Assembly: GCF_038957035.1 (NCBI RefSeq)
Contig: NZ_CP152412.1
Coordinates: 8,490,501 to 8,554,500, forward strand
DNA: 64,000 nt
Origin: Bradyrhizobium sp. B097
GTDB taxonomy: Bacteria; Pseudomonadota; Alphaproteobacteria; Rhizobiales; Xanthobacteraceae
Reading direction: 5' to 3'
The translations under genes were made by a program, and so were the position numbers. Of the stretch, positions 18,303-26,520 are shown in pieces. Below the pieces are notes generated by a model. It made no database searches. It saw nothing but the letters and a program-made list of their open reading frames with translations, and had not been told where the DNA came from. Each line of letters starts with the position of its first letter. Positions within the stretch are counted from its first letter, which is position 1.

Positions 18303-18992
18303 ATGCGCCAGGCCCATGTAACGTCACCACCGCCGATCCGCTCAGGCGATGCCGAGCTCGTGCAGCGCGCGCTCGCCCGCGACGAGGCTGCGATCCGCGC
18401 CATCATGCAGGCGAACAATCGCCGGCTGTTCCGGCTGGCGCGCGGCATCCTCCGCAACGACCACGAGGCCGAGGATGTCGTTCAGGACGCCTATGTGCGC
18501 GCCTTCACCCATCTGGACCAGTTCCGCGGCGACTCCAGCCTCTCGACCTGGCTGTCGCGGATCGCGATCAACGAGGCGCTCGGCCGCCTGCGCAGCAAAC
18601 ACGCAAGCGTGGAGTGGTCCGAGCTGCCGAAGGGCGCCGTAGAAGCCCAAATCATCCCGTTCCCGCTGTCGTCAGCGGACGATCCGGAAAAATCCATGGC
18701 CCAGCGCGAAATCCAGCATGTCGTCGAGCACGCGATCGATGAGCTGCCCGAGGCGTTCCGCCTCGTCTTCATCACCCGTGTGATCGAGGGCATGAATGTC
18801 GAGGAGACCGCTGATATCCTCGGTCTCAAGCCGGAGACCGTGAAAACCCGCCTGCACCGCGCCCGGACCATGCTGCGCGACAATGTCGAGCGGAAGATCG
18901 GCCCTATCGTGATGGAGGCCTTTCCCTTCGCGGGCCGACGCTGCGAGCGATTGACCGAGGCGGTCCTGAAACGGCTCGGCGTCACAGCATAG
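18303..18992 (+). CDS. ECF-type RNA polymerase sigma factor
   Basis: 229 residues. Region 2 is 'ARGILRNDHEAEDVVQDAYVRAFTHLDQFRGDSSLSTWLSRIAIN' and region 4 'LPEAFRLVFITRVIEGMNVEETADILGLKPETVKTRLHRARTML'. The linker is longer than usual and there is a C-terminal tail (FPFAGRRCERLTEAVLKRLG). No anti-sigma gene is evident next to it. The identical promoter-like motif in front of this gene and of the next transcript suggests that it drives its own transcription and that of the DUF4142-cupredoxin pair. Confidence 0.92.
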   Translation: MRQAHVTSPPPIRSGDAELVQRALARDEAAIRAIMQANNRRLFRLARGILRNDHEAEDVVQDAYVRAFTHLDQFRGDSSLSTWLSRIAINEALGRLRSKHASVEWSELPKGAVEAQIIPFPLSSADDPEKSMAQREIQHVVEHAIDELPEAFRLVFITRVIEGMNVEETADILGLKPETVKTRLHRARTMLRDNVERKIGPIVMEAFPFAGRRCERLTEAVLKRLGVTA

Positions 18993-18998
18993 ATTTTT

Positions 18999-19027
18999 GG
19001 GAACCTCCGGCTATCAGCACCATCCAA
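18999..19027 (+). promoter_or_regulatory. Predicted ECF promoter of the DUF4142-cupredoxin genes
   Basis: GGGAACCT (18999-19006), 14 nt, CATCCAA (19021-19027), matching the site upstream of the sigma gene base for base in both boxes and in spacing. It starts 6 bp after the sigma stop codon and lies 60 bp before the DUF4142 ATG. Confidence 0.7.
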
Positions 19028-19086
19028 CTCCTGTGCAAGCAACGACGTGCCGTGCCCTACGCCCGGCTCAACAGGAGTGTCAAACC

Positions 19087-19608
19087 ATGTTCGTTCGATT
19101 GAGCATCGCGGTCGCCGCGCTCAGCGTTCTTACCGGCGCTGCGCTGGCCCAGGGCGCAAAGCTGACCGATCCGCAGATCGCGCACATCGCCTACACGGCA
19201 GGTGTGATTGACATCAACGCCGCCAAGCAGGCGGAGACCAAAGCTTCCAACAAGGACGTCAAGGCGTTCGCCAAGGACATGGCGCGCGACCATGAGGCGG
19301 TGAACAAGCAGGCGCTCGACCTCGTCAAGAAGCTGAAGGTGACGCCGGAGGACAACGACACCAGCAAGGCGCTGTCGAAACAGGCGGCCGACAAGCTCGC
19401 CGAACTCGGCAAGCTGAAGGGCTCAGCCTACGACAAGGCCTATATCGACAACGAGGTCGCCTACCACAAGACCGTCAACGCCGCGCTGGAGACGCAGCTG
19501 ATCCCGTCGGCGAGCAATCCCGAGCTGAAGAGCCTGCTGCAGACCGGCCTGAAGATCTTCCAAGGCCACGAGCAACATGCCGAACATGTTGCGGCGAGCA
19601 TGAAGTAG
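19087..19608 (+). CDS. DUF4142 domain protein, secreted
   Basis: 173 residues with a signal peptide (MFVRLSIAVAALSVLTGAALAQ). The mature part is the helical, ferritin-like DUF4142 domain: 'IAHIAYTAGVIDINAAKQAETKASNKDVKAFAKDMARDHEAVNKQAL', then 'AYIDNEVAYHKTVNAALETQLIPSASNPELKSLL' and 'HEQHAEHV'. Periplasmic; function is unproven, but such genes often sit near envelope-stress or general-stress loci. AGGAG precedes the ATG at 19087. The cupredoxin gene follows by 11 bp. Confidence 0.9.
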   Translation: MFVRLSIAVAALSVLTGAALAQGAKLTDPQIAHIAYTAGVIDINAAKQAETKASNKDVKAFAKDMARDHEAVNKQALDLVKKLKVTPEDNDTSKALSKQAADKLAELGKLKGSAYDKAYIDNEVAYHKTVNAALETQLIPSASNPELKSLLQTGLKIFQGHEQHAEHVAASMK

Positions 19609-19619
19609 GGAGACGCGTG

Positions 19620-19940
19620 ATGTCGACCGGACGCTATCTCGCAACGCTGGCTTTGCTCGCGCTCGGCGCGATGGCTGTCCCGGCGCATGCAGCCACCATC
19701 CAGATCGTGATGGAGAATTTGGTGATCTCGCCGGCCGAGGTATCGGCCAAGGTCGGCGACACCATCGAATGGGTCAACAAGGACGTATTGGCGCACACCG
19801 CCACGGCGAAGAACGGCGACTTCGACGTGACGATTGCACCGAAGAAGACGGTCAGGTCGGTTCTGAGCAAAGCCGGTACCGTCGACTATTACTGCCGCTT
19901 CCACCCCAACATGAAGGCGGTGCTGACCATCGCGCCATAG
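19620..19940 (+). CDS. Cupredoxin (amicyanin/plastocyanin-like) periplasmic copper protein
   Basis: 106 residues with a signal peptide ending 'VPAHA'. All four type-1 copper ligands are visible: the first His in 'VLAHTA', then Cys, His and Met in 'YYCRFHPNM'. 'VGDTIEWVNKD' is the usual cupredoxin strand. It probably carries electrons in the periplasm, or buffers copper. The start is the ATG at 19620; a GTG immediately precedes it. In one operon with the DUF4142 gene and probably under the ECF sigma factor. Confidence 0.9.
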   Translation: MSTGRYLATLALLALGAMAVPAHAATIQIVMENLVISPAEVSAKVGDTIEWVNKDVLAHTATAKNGDFDVTIAPKKTVRSVLSKAGTVDYYCRFHPNMKAVLTIAP

Positions 19941-20033
19941 CTCGCGCGATGACCTGCAAGGTAATCGATCGGCGCAGGCGAACCTCCGATAGTCCGGACA
20001 GCCGCACAGTCCGGCCATCAGAAGGAGAGCACC

Positions 20034-20396
20034 ATGACCGACCACACGACCATCGTCCGCCGCTATATCGAGCTCTGGAACGAGCGGATGCCGAGCCGGC
20101 GCCGCGAGATGCTGAGCGAGAACTGGACCGCCGATGCGCGTTATGTCGATCCCATGATGAGCGGCGACGGCCATGACGGCGTCGATGCGCTGATCGCGGG
20201 GGTGCAGCAGAAGTTTCCGGATTTCAACTTCAAGCTGATCGGCGAGCCGAACGGCTTCGGCGACCATGTCCGCTTCTCCTGGGGCCTCGGGCCCGACGGC
20301 GCCGACAGCCCGATCAAGGGCACCGACTTCGCCATGCTGAAGGACGGCCGGATCCGGAGCATCACCGGCTTCCTCGACCAGGTGCCGGGCGCCTGA
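20034..20396 (+). CDS. SnoaL-like / NTF2-fold protein
   Basis: 120 residues: 'IVRRYIELWNE', 'WTADARYVDPMMSGDGHDGVDALIAGVQQKFPDFNFKL' and 'GTDFAMLKDGRIRSITGFLDQ' fit the SnoaL/NTF2 cone fold of small enzymes and binding proteins. The specific role is unknown. AAGGAG lies 6-7 nt before the ATG. It follows the cupredoxin by 93 bp and might share its transcript. Confidence 0.8.
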   Translation: MTDHTTIVRRYIELWNERMPSRRREMLSENWTADARYVDPMMSGDGHDGVDALIAGVQQKFPDFNFKLIGEPNGFGDHVRFSWGLGPDGADSPIKGTDFAMLKDGRIRSITGFLDQVPGA

Positions 20397-20427
20397 GGCG
20401 ATTTCCTCACCGGATAGCTCCCATGGT

Positions 20428-20555
20428 CGTCATTCCGGGGCGACGCGCAGCGTCGAGCCCGGAATCCATTTAGCCGCGACACCTGCGGCCCGATGGATTC
20501 CGGGCTCTCGCTTCGCGAGCCCTCAGGTGCGCAATTGCGCACCGGGGAATGACGA
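20428..20555. repeat. Composite intergenic palindromic repeat
   Basis: Inverted element opening 'cgtcattccgggg' and closing 'ccccggaatgacg'-like. The same family is at 39085-39213 and 57464-57590. A perfect 18-bp palindrome, GGTGCGCAATTGCGCACC (20526-20543), is inserted near the end, interrupting the outer arm. It fills most of the gap before the luxR gene. Confidence 0.8.
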
Positions 20556-20613
20556 GGGAACTTCCACCCCCGCGATGTCGCTGCTAGTCTTCCCGAAACA
20601 CAGGGAGGACGCC

Positions 20614-21411
20614 ATGAAGGCAGATTTCGCCTTCAAGACTTCTGTCGTCAGCGACATCACGCCGGCGCTGCTGGCGATCGGCCGCGACAGCTTTCCGCAG
20701 GCCCTGATCGGCGCGCTGCGCCGCGTCGCCGGGGTCGGTCACTGCATGGTGTTCTCGTTCGCAGGCCCGCGCTCCGCCGCGTGCCTGCTCGATGTCGGCA
20801 ACATCCCGACCGGGCGCGACCTCGGGATCGCCTATTCGGAACATTTCCATCAGGCCGACCCGAACCGCGACGCGGTGTTCGAGGGCAAGGCGCAGGCCGT
20901 GCCGATCGTACTGCCGACCTTTGCGCGCCGGATGTACAGCGACGGCTACCGCAAGATTTTCTTCGACGATTCCGACATCGTCGACAAGTTCGCCTCGGCG
21001 ATCTGGACTGGCGACACCTGCTTCTACGTCAATTTCTACCAGATCACCGCGCAAGGCCGCTTCAGCCGCGAGCAGATCGCGCGCCTCGCCGCGGTCGCGC
21101 CCGCGTTGACCGCAGCGGTGGCGCGGCACTTCCAGCGCGACCCGGCAACGGATGCCGATCCGATGGCGCGGCTGAAGACCGTGTTTGCGACCGCCGAACC
21201 GCTCGCCAGACTGACCGGCCGTGAGAAGGAGGTCTGCCTCGGCATCCTTTCGGGTCTCAGCTCGGAAGCGATCGCGGCCGAGCTCGGCATCGGGCTGCAC
21301 TCCGCCCTCACCTATCGCAAGCGCGCCTATGACAAGCTCGGCATCTCCTCGCAGAACGAGCTGTTCGCGATCGCACTGCGCCTGATGGCATCGGCAGACC
21401 AGCTGAACTGA
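20614..21411 (+). CDS. LuxR-type transcriptional regulator
   Basis: 265 residues. The C-terminal HTH is clear: 'LTGREKEVCLGILSGLSSEAIAAELGIGLHSALTYRKRAYDKLGISSQNELFAIAL'. The N-terminal ~190 residues form a ligand-sensing-like domain without recognisable autoinducer-binding residues. The ATG at 20614 has GGGAGG 7 nt upstream; the frame extends back into the repeat but is not coding there. Followed by a P450 gene with a strong inverted repeat between, so it may control the P450. Confidence 0.88.
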   Translation: MKADFAFKTSVVSDITPALLAIGRDSFPQALIGALRRVAGVGHCMVFSFAGPRSAACLLDVGNIPTGRDLGIAYSEHFHQADPNRDAVFEGKAQAVPIVLPTFARRMYSDGYRKIFFDDSDIVDKFASAIWTGDTCFYVNFYQITAQGRFSREQIARLAAVAPALTAAVARHFQRDPATDADPMARLKTVFATAEPLARLTGREKEVCLGILSGLSSEAIAAELGIGLHSALTYRKRAYDKLGISSQNELFAIALRLMASADQLN

Positions 21412-21434
21412 AGAGGCTGAGCGGCCACCTCCCT

Positions 21435-21456
21435 CTGTCCCCAACGGTGGGGACAG
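21435..21456 (+). promoter_or_regulatory. Perfect inverted repeat between luxR and P450 genes
   Basis: CTGTCCCCA-ACGG-TGGGGACAG, two 9-bp arms and a 4-nt centre, 63 bp before the P450 start. No T-run follows, so it is more likely an operator or mRNA hairpin than a terminator. Confidence 0.5.
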
Positions 21457-21518
21457 ACCGGTCGCGTCTGCCGGCCTATGCTCGGTTCGAAACCTTAAGG
21501 CCAACCCGAGAACACGTC

Positions 21519-22688
21519 GTGAGCACTGCGCCCCATTTCGACATCGACGTCCCCGCCTTCTGGCAGGATCCCTATCCGACGCTGGCGCGCATGCGCAAGG
21601 AGGCGCCGATCGCCTTCGTGCCGCAGCTCGGCAGCACACTGCTGTGCAACCGCGACGATATCTTCGTCTCCGAGAAGCAGATCGACGTGTTCTCGTCGCA
21701 CCAGCCCGAGGGGCTGATGAACAGGCTGATGGGCCACAACATGATGCGCAAGGACGGCGACGCGCACATGAACGAGCGCAAGGCGATCTTCCCGGCGGTC
21801 TCGCCGAAGACCGTCAGATCGCACTGGACCGCACAATTCGCCGGACACGCGAACCGCATCCTCGATGAGTTGACGCCGGACGGCGTGGTGGATTTCGTGC
21901 AGGCCTTCGCGCTGCCGTTCTCGGCCGAATGCCTGAAATCGATCACCGGCCTCACCAACATGCGCTTCCAGGACATGAACGCCTGGTCGCAGGGCATGAT
22001 CGACGGCATCGCCAACTACACCGGCGATCCCGCGATCGAGGCGCGCTGCCATGCAGCGACCTCCGGCATCGACGCCGCGATCGACGACATGGTCCCCAGG
22101 CTGCGCAAGACGCCCGACCTCAGCCTGCTCGGCGTGCTGCTCCAGACCGACATGTCGATGGAGAGCGTGCGCGCCAACATCAAGCTCGCGATCTCGGGGG
22201 GCCAGAACGAGCCGCGCGACGCGATCGCCGGCACGGTGTGGGCGCTGCTGACCCATCCGGATCAGCTGGCGCTGGCTGTAAGCGGCGCGATCCCGTGGCT
22301 ACAGGTGTTCGAGGAATATGCGCGCTGGATCTCGCCGATCGGGATGTCGCCGCGGCGGATCGCAAAGCCCTGGACGATCAGGGACGTCGCATTCGAGACC
22401 AACGAGCGCGTGTTCCTGATGTTCGGCTCGGCCAACCGCGACGAAAAGCATTTCGACAGGCCCGATGCATTCGATGTGCGCCGCGACGCCAGCAAGAGCA
22501 TCGCGTTCGGCGCCGGTCCACATTTCTGCGCCGGCGCCTGGGCCTCGCGCGCCATGGTCGCCGACGTCGCGCTGCCGGCGATCTTCGACAGGCTCAGGAA
22601 TCTGCGGCTGATCGCGGACAGGCCGCCGCGGATCGGCGGCTGGGCATTCCGCGGTCTCTTGGATTTGCCGGTGACGTGGGACGCTTAA
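21519..22688 (+). CDS. Cytochrome P450 with atypical I helix
   Basis: 389 residues from a GTG at 21519. The haem-binding loop 'FGAGPHFCAGAW' supplies the Cys ligand and the ExxR motif is in 'FEEYARW'. The I-helix segment reads 'ISGGQNEPRDAIAG', so the acid/alcohol pair of the usual A-G-x-D/E-T-T motif is changed: Glu is followed by Pro-Arg and the conserved Thr is missing. Soluble bacterial type (no membrane anchor). Substrate unknown; no ferredoxin or reductase gene adjoins. An ATG at 21447 is in frame but lies inside the inverted repeat. Confidence 0.88.
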   Translation: MSTAPHFDIDVPAFWQDPYPTLARMRKEAPIAFVPQLGSTLLCNRDDIFVSEKQIDVFSSHQPEGLMNRLMGHNMMRKDGDAHMNERKAIFPAVSPKTVRSHWTAQFAGHANRILDELTPDGVVDFVQAFALPFSAECLKSITGLTNMRFQDMNAWSQGMIDGIANYTGDPAIEARCHAATSGIDAAIDDMVPRLRKTPDLSLLGVLLQTDMSMESVRANIKLAISGGQNEPRDAIAGTVWALLTHPDQLALAVSGAIPWLQVFEEYARWISPIGMSPRRIAKPWTIRDVAFETNERVFLMFGSANRDEKHFDRPDAFDVRRDASKSIAFGAGPHFCAGAWASRAMVADVALPAIFDRLRNLRLIADRPPRIGGWAFRGLLDLPVTWDA

Positions 22689-22695
22689 GGCGCGC

Positions 22696-23625
22696 TCAGC
22701 GCCCCCAGCGCAGCACGACCGGATCGAGCGTGCGCGCGATCTCGATCAGGCCTGCGCGCGTCGCCGGATGCAGCGGCTGCAACGGGTGCCGCACCGTGTC
22801 CGACTTGATGATGCCGCCCTCGCGCATCAGCACCTTGCAGGCCTGCAGCCCGCATTGGCGGTTCTCATAATTGATCAACGGCAGCCAGCGCGCATAGGCC
22901 TGCACGGCCTCTTCGCGGCGGCCGGCGAAGAACGGATCCATGATCTGGCGGATGCCGTCGGGATAGCCGCCGCCGGTCATCGCACCGGTGGCGCCGGCAT
23001 CGAGATCGGCCATCAGCGTGATCGCCTCCTCGCCGTCCCACGGTCCCTCGATCACGCTGCCGCCCTTCTCGATCAGGCCGCGCAGCTTGGCCGCGGCCAT
23101 CGGCACCTCGATCTTGAAGTACCTGACATTGGCGAGCTCCTTCGCCATCCGCGCCAGGAAGTCCACCGAGAGCGGCGTGCCCGCGACCGGCGCATCCTGA
23201 ATCATGATCGGAATGTTGATGGCATCCGACACCACCCGATAGAATTCGTAGATGCCCGGCTCGCCAACGCGGAAGGTCGCGCCGTGATAGGGCGGCATGA
23301 TCATCACCATCGCGGCGCCGGCGGCCTCCGCCTCGCGACTGCGCGCGGCACACACCGCCGAGGAGAAATGCGTGGTGGTGACGATCACGGGAATGCGGCC
23401 CGCGACGTGCTCGAGCACGGCGTGCATCACGGTCTCGCGCTCGGCATCGGTCAGCACGAACTGCTCGGAGAAGTTGGCGAGGATGCAGATGCCGTGCGAG
23501 CCGGCATCGATCATGAAATCGATGCAGCGCCGCTGTCCGTCGAGGTCGAGATTGCCGCCGGCGTCGAAGATGGTCGGCGCCACCGGAAAGACGCCGCGAT
23601 AGGGACGCTGTGCCGAAATCGTCAT
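22696..23625 (-). CDS. DapA-family (dihydrodipicolinate synthase/N-acetylneuraminate lyase) aldolase
   Basis: 309 residues, TIM-barrel lyase. 'GVFPVAPTIFDAGGNLDLDGQRRCIDFMIDAGSHGICILANFSEQFVLTDAE' is the N-terminal signature and the Schiff-base Lys is in 'VRYFKIEVP'. The family condenses or cleaves pyruvate and aldehydes; as it is paired with an Old Yellow Enzyme and not with lysine genes, a catabolic aldolase or dehydratase is more likely than DapA. ATG at 23625 with GGAGG upstream. Second gene of the operon, 38 bp after the oxidoreductase. Confidence 0.87.
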   Translation of the reverse strand: MTISAQRPYRGVFPVAPTIFDAGGNLDLDGQRRCIDFMIDAGSHGICILANFSEQFVLTDAERETVMHAVLEHVAGRIPVIVTTTHFSSAVCAARSREAEAAGAAMVMIMPPYHGATFRVGEPGIYEFYRVVSDAINIPIMIQDAPVAGTPLSVDFLARMAKELANVRYFKIEVPMAAAKLRGLIEKGGSVIEGPWDGEEAITLMADLDAGATGAMTGGGYPDGIRQIMDPFFAGRREEAVQAYARWLPLINYENRQCGLQACKVLMREGGIIKSDTVRHPLQPLHPATRAGLIEIARTLDPVVLRWGR

Positions 23626-23663
23626 GTCAAATCCTCCCTCGTGAACTGTCGCAGCTTGATCCG

Positions 23664-24830
23664 TCACACCTTGCGGAACGGCAGCGGCGGACCTTCGAGC
23701 CTGCGCAAGCCCGGCTCGCGCCGCTCCAGCCACCAACCATACTGCTTCGGCCAGGACGCGAACACCTCGCCGCCTCCGCCGCCAAGCGCAAGCTCGGCAT
23801 GCAGCGGCCAGTTCGGATCGAACAGCGCCTCGCGGCCAATCGCGACCAGGTCGGCCTGGCCGCCCGCCAGGACATCTTCCGCCTGCTGCGGATGCAGGAT
23901 CAGGCCGACCGCGATGGTGGCGACCTCGGCGGCGCGACGGATTTCTTCCGCATACGGCACCTGGAAGCCATAGCCGCGCGGAATCCGCGCCGCGGTTGCC
24001 GAGCCGAGCAGGCCACCCGACGAGCAATCGATCAGGTCGACACCGCGCGCCTTGGCTTCGCGCGCGAATGCGATCTGATCCTCGAGCGTCAGGCCGCCTT
24101 CGACACCATCGACCGAGGAGATGCGCACCGCTAGCGGCCGCTCCGCGGGCCAGGCGGCGCGCACGGTCTCGATGATCTCGAGCGGATAGCGCATCCGCCC
24201 GGCGCGGTCGCCGCCATAGGCGTCGCTGCGGCGGTTCGACAATGGCGAGAGGAATTCGTGCAGGAGATAGCCATGCGCGCAATGCACCTCGACGAATTCG
24301 AAGCCGGCCTCCACTGCGCGCAAGGTGGCGCGCCGCCATTGCTCGCGCAGTGCGGCGAGCTCGGCCATTTCGAGCGCGTGCGGCATCAGCCAGCCTTCCT
24401 CCATCGGGATCGCGCTCGGCGCAACCGTGCGCCACGGCAGATCGCCGCGGGCGCGGTCGGCTTCGTCGAGTGCGGCATTGCCGTACCAGGGGCGCTGCAT
24501 GCTGGCCTTGCGGCCGGCATGCGCGAGCTGGATCGAGGGCACCGCGCCATTGTCCTTCAGGAAGGCCGCGATGCGTTCGAGCGGCGCGATCTGCTCGTCG
24601 TTCCAGATGCCGACATCGCCATGGGTGATGCGCCCCTCGGCGGTGACCGCCGCGGCCTCGACCATCACGAGCCCGGCGCCGCCTTGGGCGAACTTGCCGA
24701 GATGCACGAGGTGCCAGTCATTGGCGAGGCCGTCGGTCGCCGAATACTGGCACATCGGCGAAATCAGGATGCGGTTTCGGGAGGTCACGCCGCGAAGCGT
24801 GATCGGCTGAAACAGAAACGGCTGCGACAT
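23664..24830 (-). CDS. NADH:flavin oxidoreductase, Old Yellow Enzyme (YqjM-like)
   Basis: 388 residues. 'LRGVTSRNRILISPMCQYSATDGLANDWHLVHLGKFAQGGAGLVMVEAAAV' (with the Cys that tunes FMN in YqjM-type enzymes) and 'EVHCAHGYLLHEFLSPLSNRRSDAYGG' identify the family. These FMN enzymes reduce activated C=C bonds using NAD(P)H. ATG at 24830. First gene of a two-gene operon with the DapA-like aldolase; divergent from the LLM flavoprotein. Confidence 0.92.
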   Translation of the reverse strand: MSQPFLFQPITLRGVTSRNRILISPMCQYSATDGLANDWHLVHLGKFAQGGAGLVMVEAAAVTAEGRITHGDVGIWNDEQIAPLERIAAFLKDNGAVPSIQLAHAGRKASMQRPWYGNAALDEADRARGDLPWRTVAPSAIPMEEGWLMPHALEMAELAALREQWRRATLRAVEAGFEFVEVHCAHGYLLHEFLSPLSNRRSDAYGGDRAGRMRYPLEIIETVRAAWPAERPLAVRISSVDGVEGGLTLEDQIAFAREAKARGVDLIDCSSGGLLGSATAARIPRGYGFQVPYAEEIRRAAEVATIAVGLILHPQQAEDVLAGGQADLVAIGREALFDPNWPLHAELALGGGGGEVFASWPKQYGWWLERREPGLRRLEGPPLPFRKV

Positions 24831-25075
24831 CGGGTCCTGCGGGAACGTGGTGGTGGGAAAATGGCGGCCGAAAGCTAGGCGGCGCGCGAGCTGATCGCAA
24901 GCCGCGCTGTAGCGCAGGCGGCAAGACCAGCGCGCATGCGGCGCATCCACAGCGGCGCGATCCGCAAACCCGCAACGCCTGCTGCACAAATTTTTGCCGG
25001 TTGGTAAACATTTTCCGTCATCGCCGGGTCACGCCACGGATCGCAATTCGTGCCGGACATGCCTACATTGCCGAC

Positions 25076-26095
25076 ATGAAAAAAATCGGCTTCCTCTCGT
25101 TCGGGCACTGGACGCCCTCCCCGCAATCCCAGGCCCGCTCCGCCGCGGATGTGCTGCTGCAATCGATCGACCTCGCGGTCGCCGCCGAAGAGCTCGGCGC
25201 GGATGGCGCGTATTTTCGCGTCCATCACTTCGCCCGCCAGCTGGCTTCGCCCTTCCCGCTGCTGGCGGCGGTCGGCGCCAAGACCAGCCGGATCGAAATC
25301 GGCACCGCCGTGATCGACATGCGCTACGAAAATCCGCTCTACATGATCGAGGACGCCGGCGCGGCCGATCTGATCGCGCGGGGACGTTTGCAACTCGGCA
25401 TCAGCCGCGGCTCGCCCGAGCAGGTGATCGATGGCTGGCGCTATTTCGGCTATCAGCCGGGCGAAGGCGAGACCGACGCCGACATGGGCCGGCGTCATGC
25501 CGAGATCTTCCTCGATATGCTGCGCGGACAAGGTTTTGCGCAGCCGAATCCGCGGCCGATGTTTCCCAACCCGCCCGGCCTGCTGCGGCTCGAACCGCTC
25601 TCGGAAGGCTTGCGCGAGCGCATCTGGTGGGGCGCCGGTTCGAACGCCACCGCGGTCTGGGCGGCGAAGCTCGGGATGAACCTGCAGAGCTCGACGCTGA
25701 AGAGCGACGAGACCGGAGAGGCCTTCCACATCCAGCAGGCCGCCCAGATCCGGGCCTACCGCGCCGCATGGAAGGAGGCCGGCCACACCCGCGAGCCGCG
25801 GGTCTCGGTCAGCCGCAGCATCTTCGCGCTGGTCGACGACCGCGACCGCGCCTATTTCGGCAACGGGCAGGAGGAAGACCAGATCGGCTTCATCGACGAG
25901 CGGACGCGCGCGATCTTCGGCCGCGGCTACGCCGCCGAGCCGGAGAAGCTGATCGAGCAGCTCAAGACCGACGAGGCGATCGCGGAGGCCGACACCCTGC
26001 TGCTGACCGTCCCCAATCAACTCGGCGTCGCCTACAACGCGCATGTGATCGAGAGCATCTTGACTCACGTCGCGCCCGCCATGGGATGGCGCTGA
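25076..26095 (+). CDS. LLM-class (luciferase-like) flavin-dependent oxidoreductase
   Basis: 339 residues of bacterial-luciferase fold: 'AAEELGADGAYFRVHHFARQLASPFPLLAAVGAKTSRIEIGTAVIDMRYENPLYMIEDAGAADLIARGRLQLGISRGSP'. FMN- or F420-dependent monooxygenases or dehydrogenases. The ATG at 25076 begins at the first beta strand (KKIGFLSFG). 245 bp separate it from the divergent Old Yellow Enzyme gene. Confidence 0.9.
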   Translation: MKKIGFLSFGHWTPSPQSQARSAADVLLQSIDLAVAAEELGADGAYFRVHHFARQLASPFPLLAAVGAKTSRIEIGTAVIDMRYENPLYMIEDAGAADLIARGRLQLGISRGSPEQVIDGWRYFGYQPGEGETDADMGRRHAEIFLDMLRGQGFAQPNPRPMFPNPPGLLRLEPLSEGLRERIWWGAGSNATAVWAAKLGMNLQSSTLKSDETGEAFHIQQAAQIRAYRAAWKEAGHTREPRVSVSRSIFALVDDRDRAYFGNGQEEDQIGFIDERTRAIFGRGYAAEPEKLIEQLKTDEAIAEADTLLLTVPNQLGVAYNAHVIESILTHVAPAMGWR

Positions 26096-26306
26096 TCACG
26101 AACGAAGGATGATGCAACCTCGACCGCTTGCCGGCCACTCCCGAGTTCCGGCGGAACTCCGTTCTCAAACGCGGAGAACTACGGAAACATAACTGCGCGT
26201 TGTGAGAAGAACAGGTCGAGTACAGTGCGTTAGGCGCGCACGTTGCGTGAACAGATCGCCGTAATATCCCGGGATCATCCTGCGAGGCTTTGTGGATTTG
26301 CCCAGG

Positions 26307-26477
26307 TCAGGAATCTCGATCGCGATTGCGGCGCGTGAGATCGAGACGATCGACACGCTCGTCAATCCGCCGGTTCAGTTCCTCATCCTCGCTGGAATTC
26401 CTGCCGCGACGGGCGCGAACGACAAATACGCATCCGATCACAACAATCGCAAACAGCGCGTAGTACCACCATTCCAT
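26307..26477 (-). CDS. 56-residue single-pass membrane protein (small ORF)
   Basis: Minus-strand ATG at 26477, TGA at 26307-26309. The product starts MEWWYYALFAIVVIGCVFVV, a clean hydrophobic helix (about residues 5-20), then a basic stop-transfer stretch (RARRGR) and a charged helical tail (SEDEELNRRIDERVDRLDLTRR). The layout resembles small PspB-like membrane proteins, although I cannot assign it to that family. A weak GAG lies about 10 nt upstream. It explains a 211-bp-plus gap that would otherwise be empty. Confidence 0.55.
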   Translation of the reverse strand: MEWWYYALFAIVVIGCVFVVRARRGRNSSEDEELNRRIDERVDRLDLTRRNRDRDS

Positions 26478-26520
26478 GCATTGATCTCAAATGGACGCTC
26501 GCGGATACAAGCGGAAAAGG

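Noticed and set aside
19978..20005. GCGAACCT upstream of the SnoaL-like gene as a third ECF promoter
   Set aside because: The -35-like box is imperfect and no CATCCAA follows at the 14-nt spacing.
22696..24435. Apparent 579-residue fusion ending in the DapA-like aldolase
   Set aside because: The upstream half is an out-of-frame reading of the Old Yellow Enzyme gene; the aldolase has its own ATG and GGAGG at 23625.
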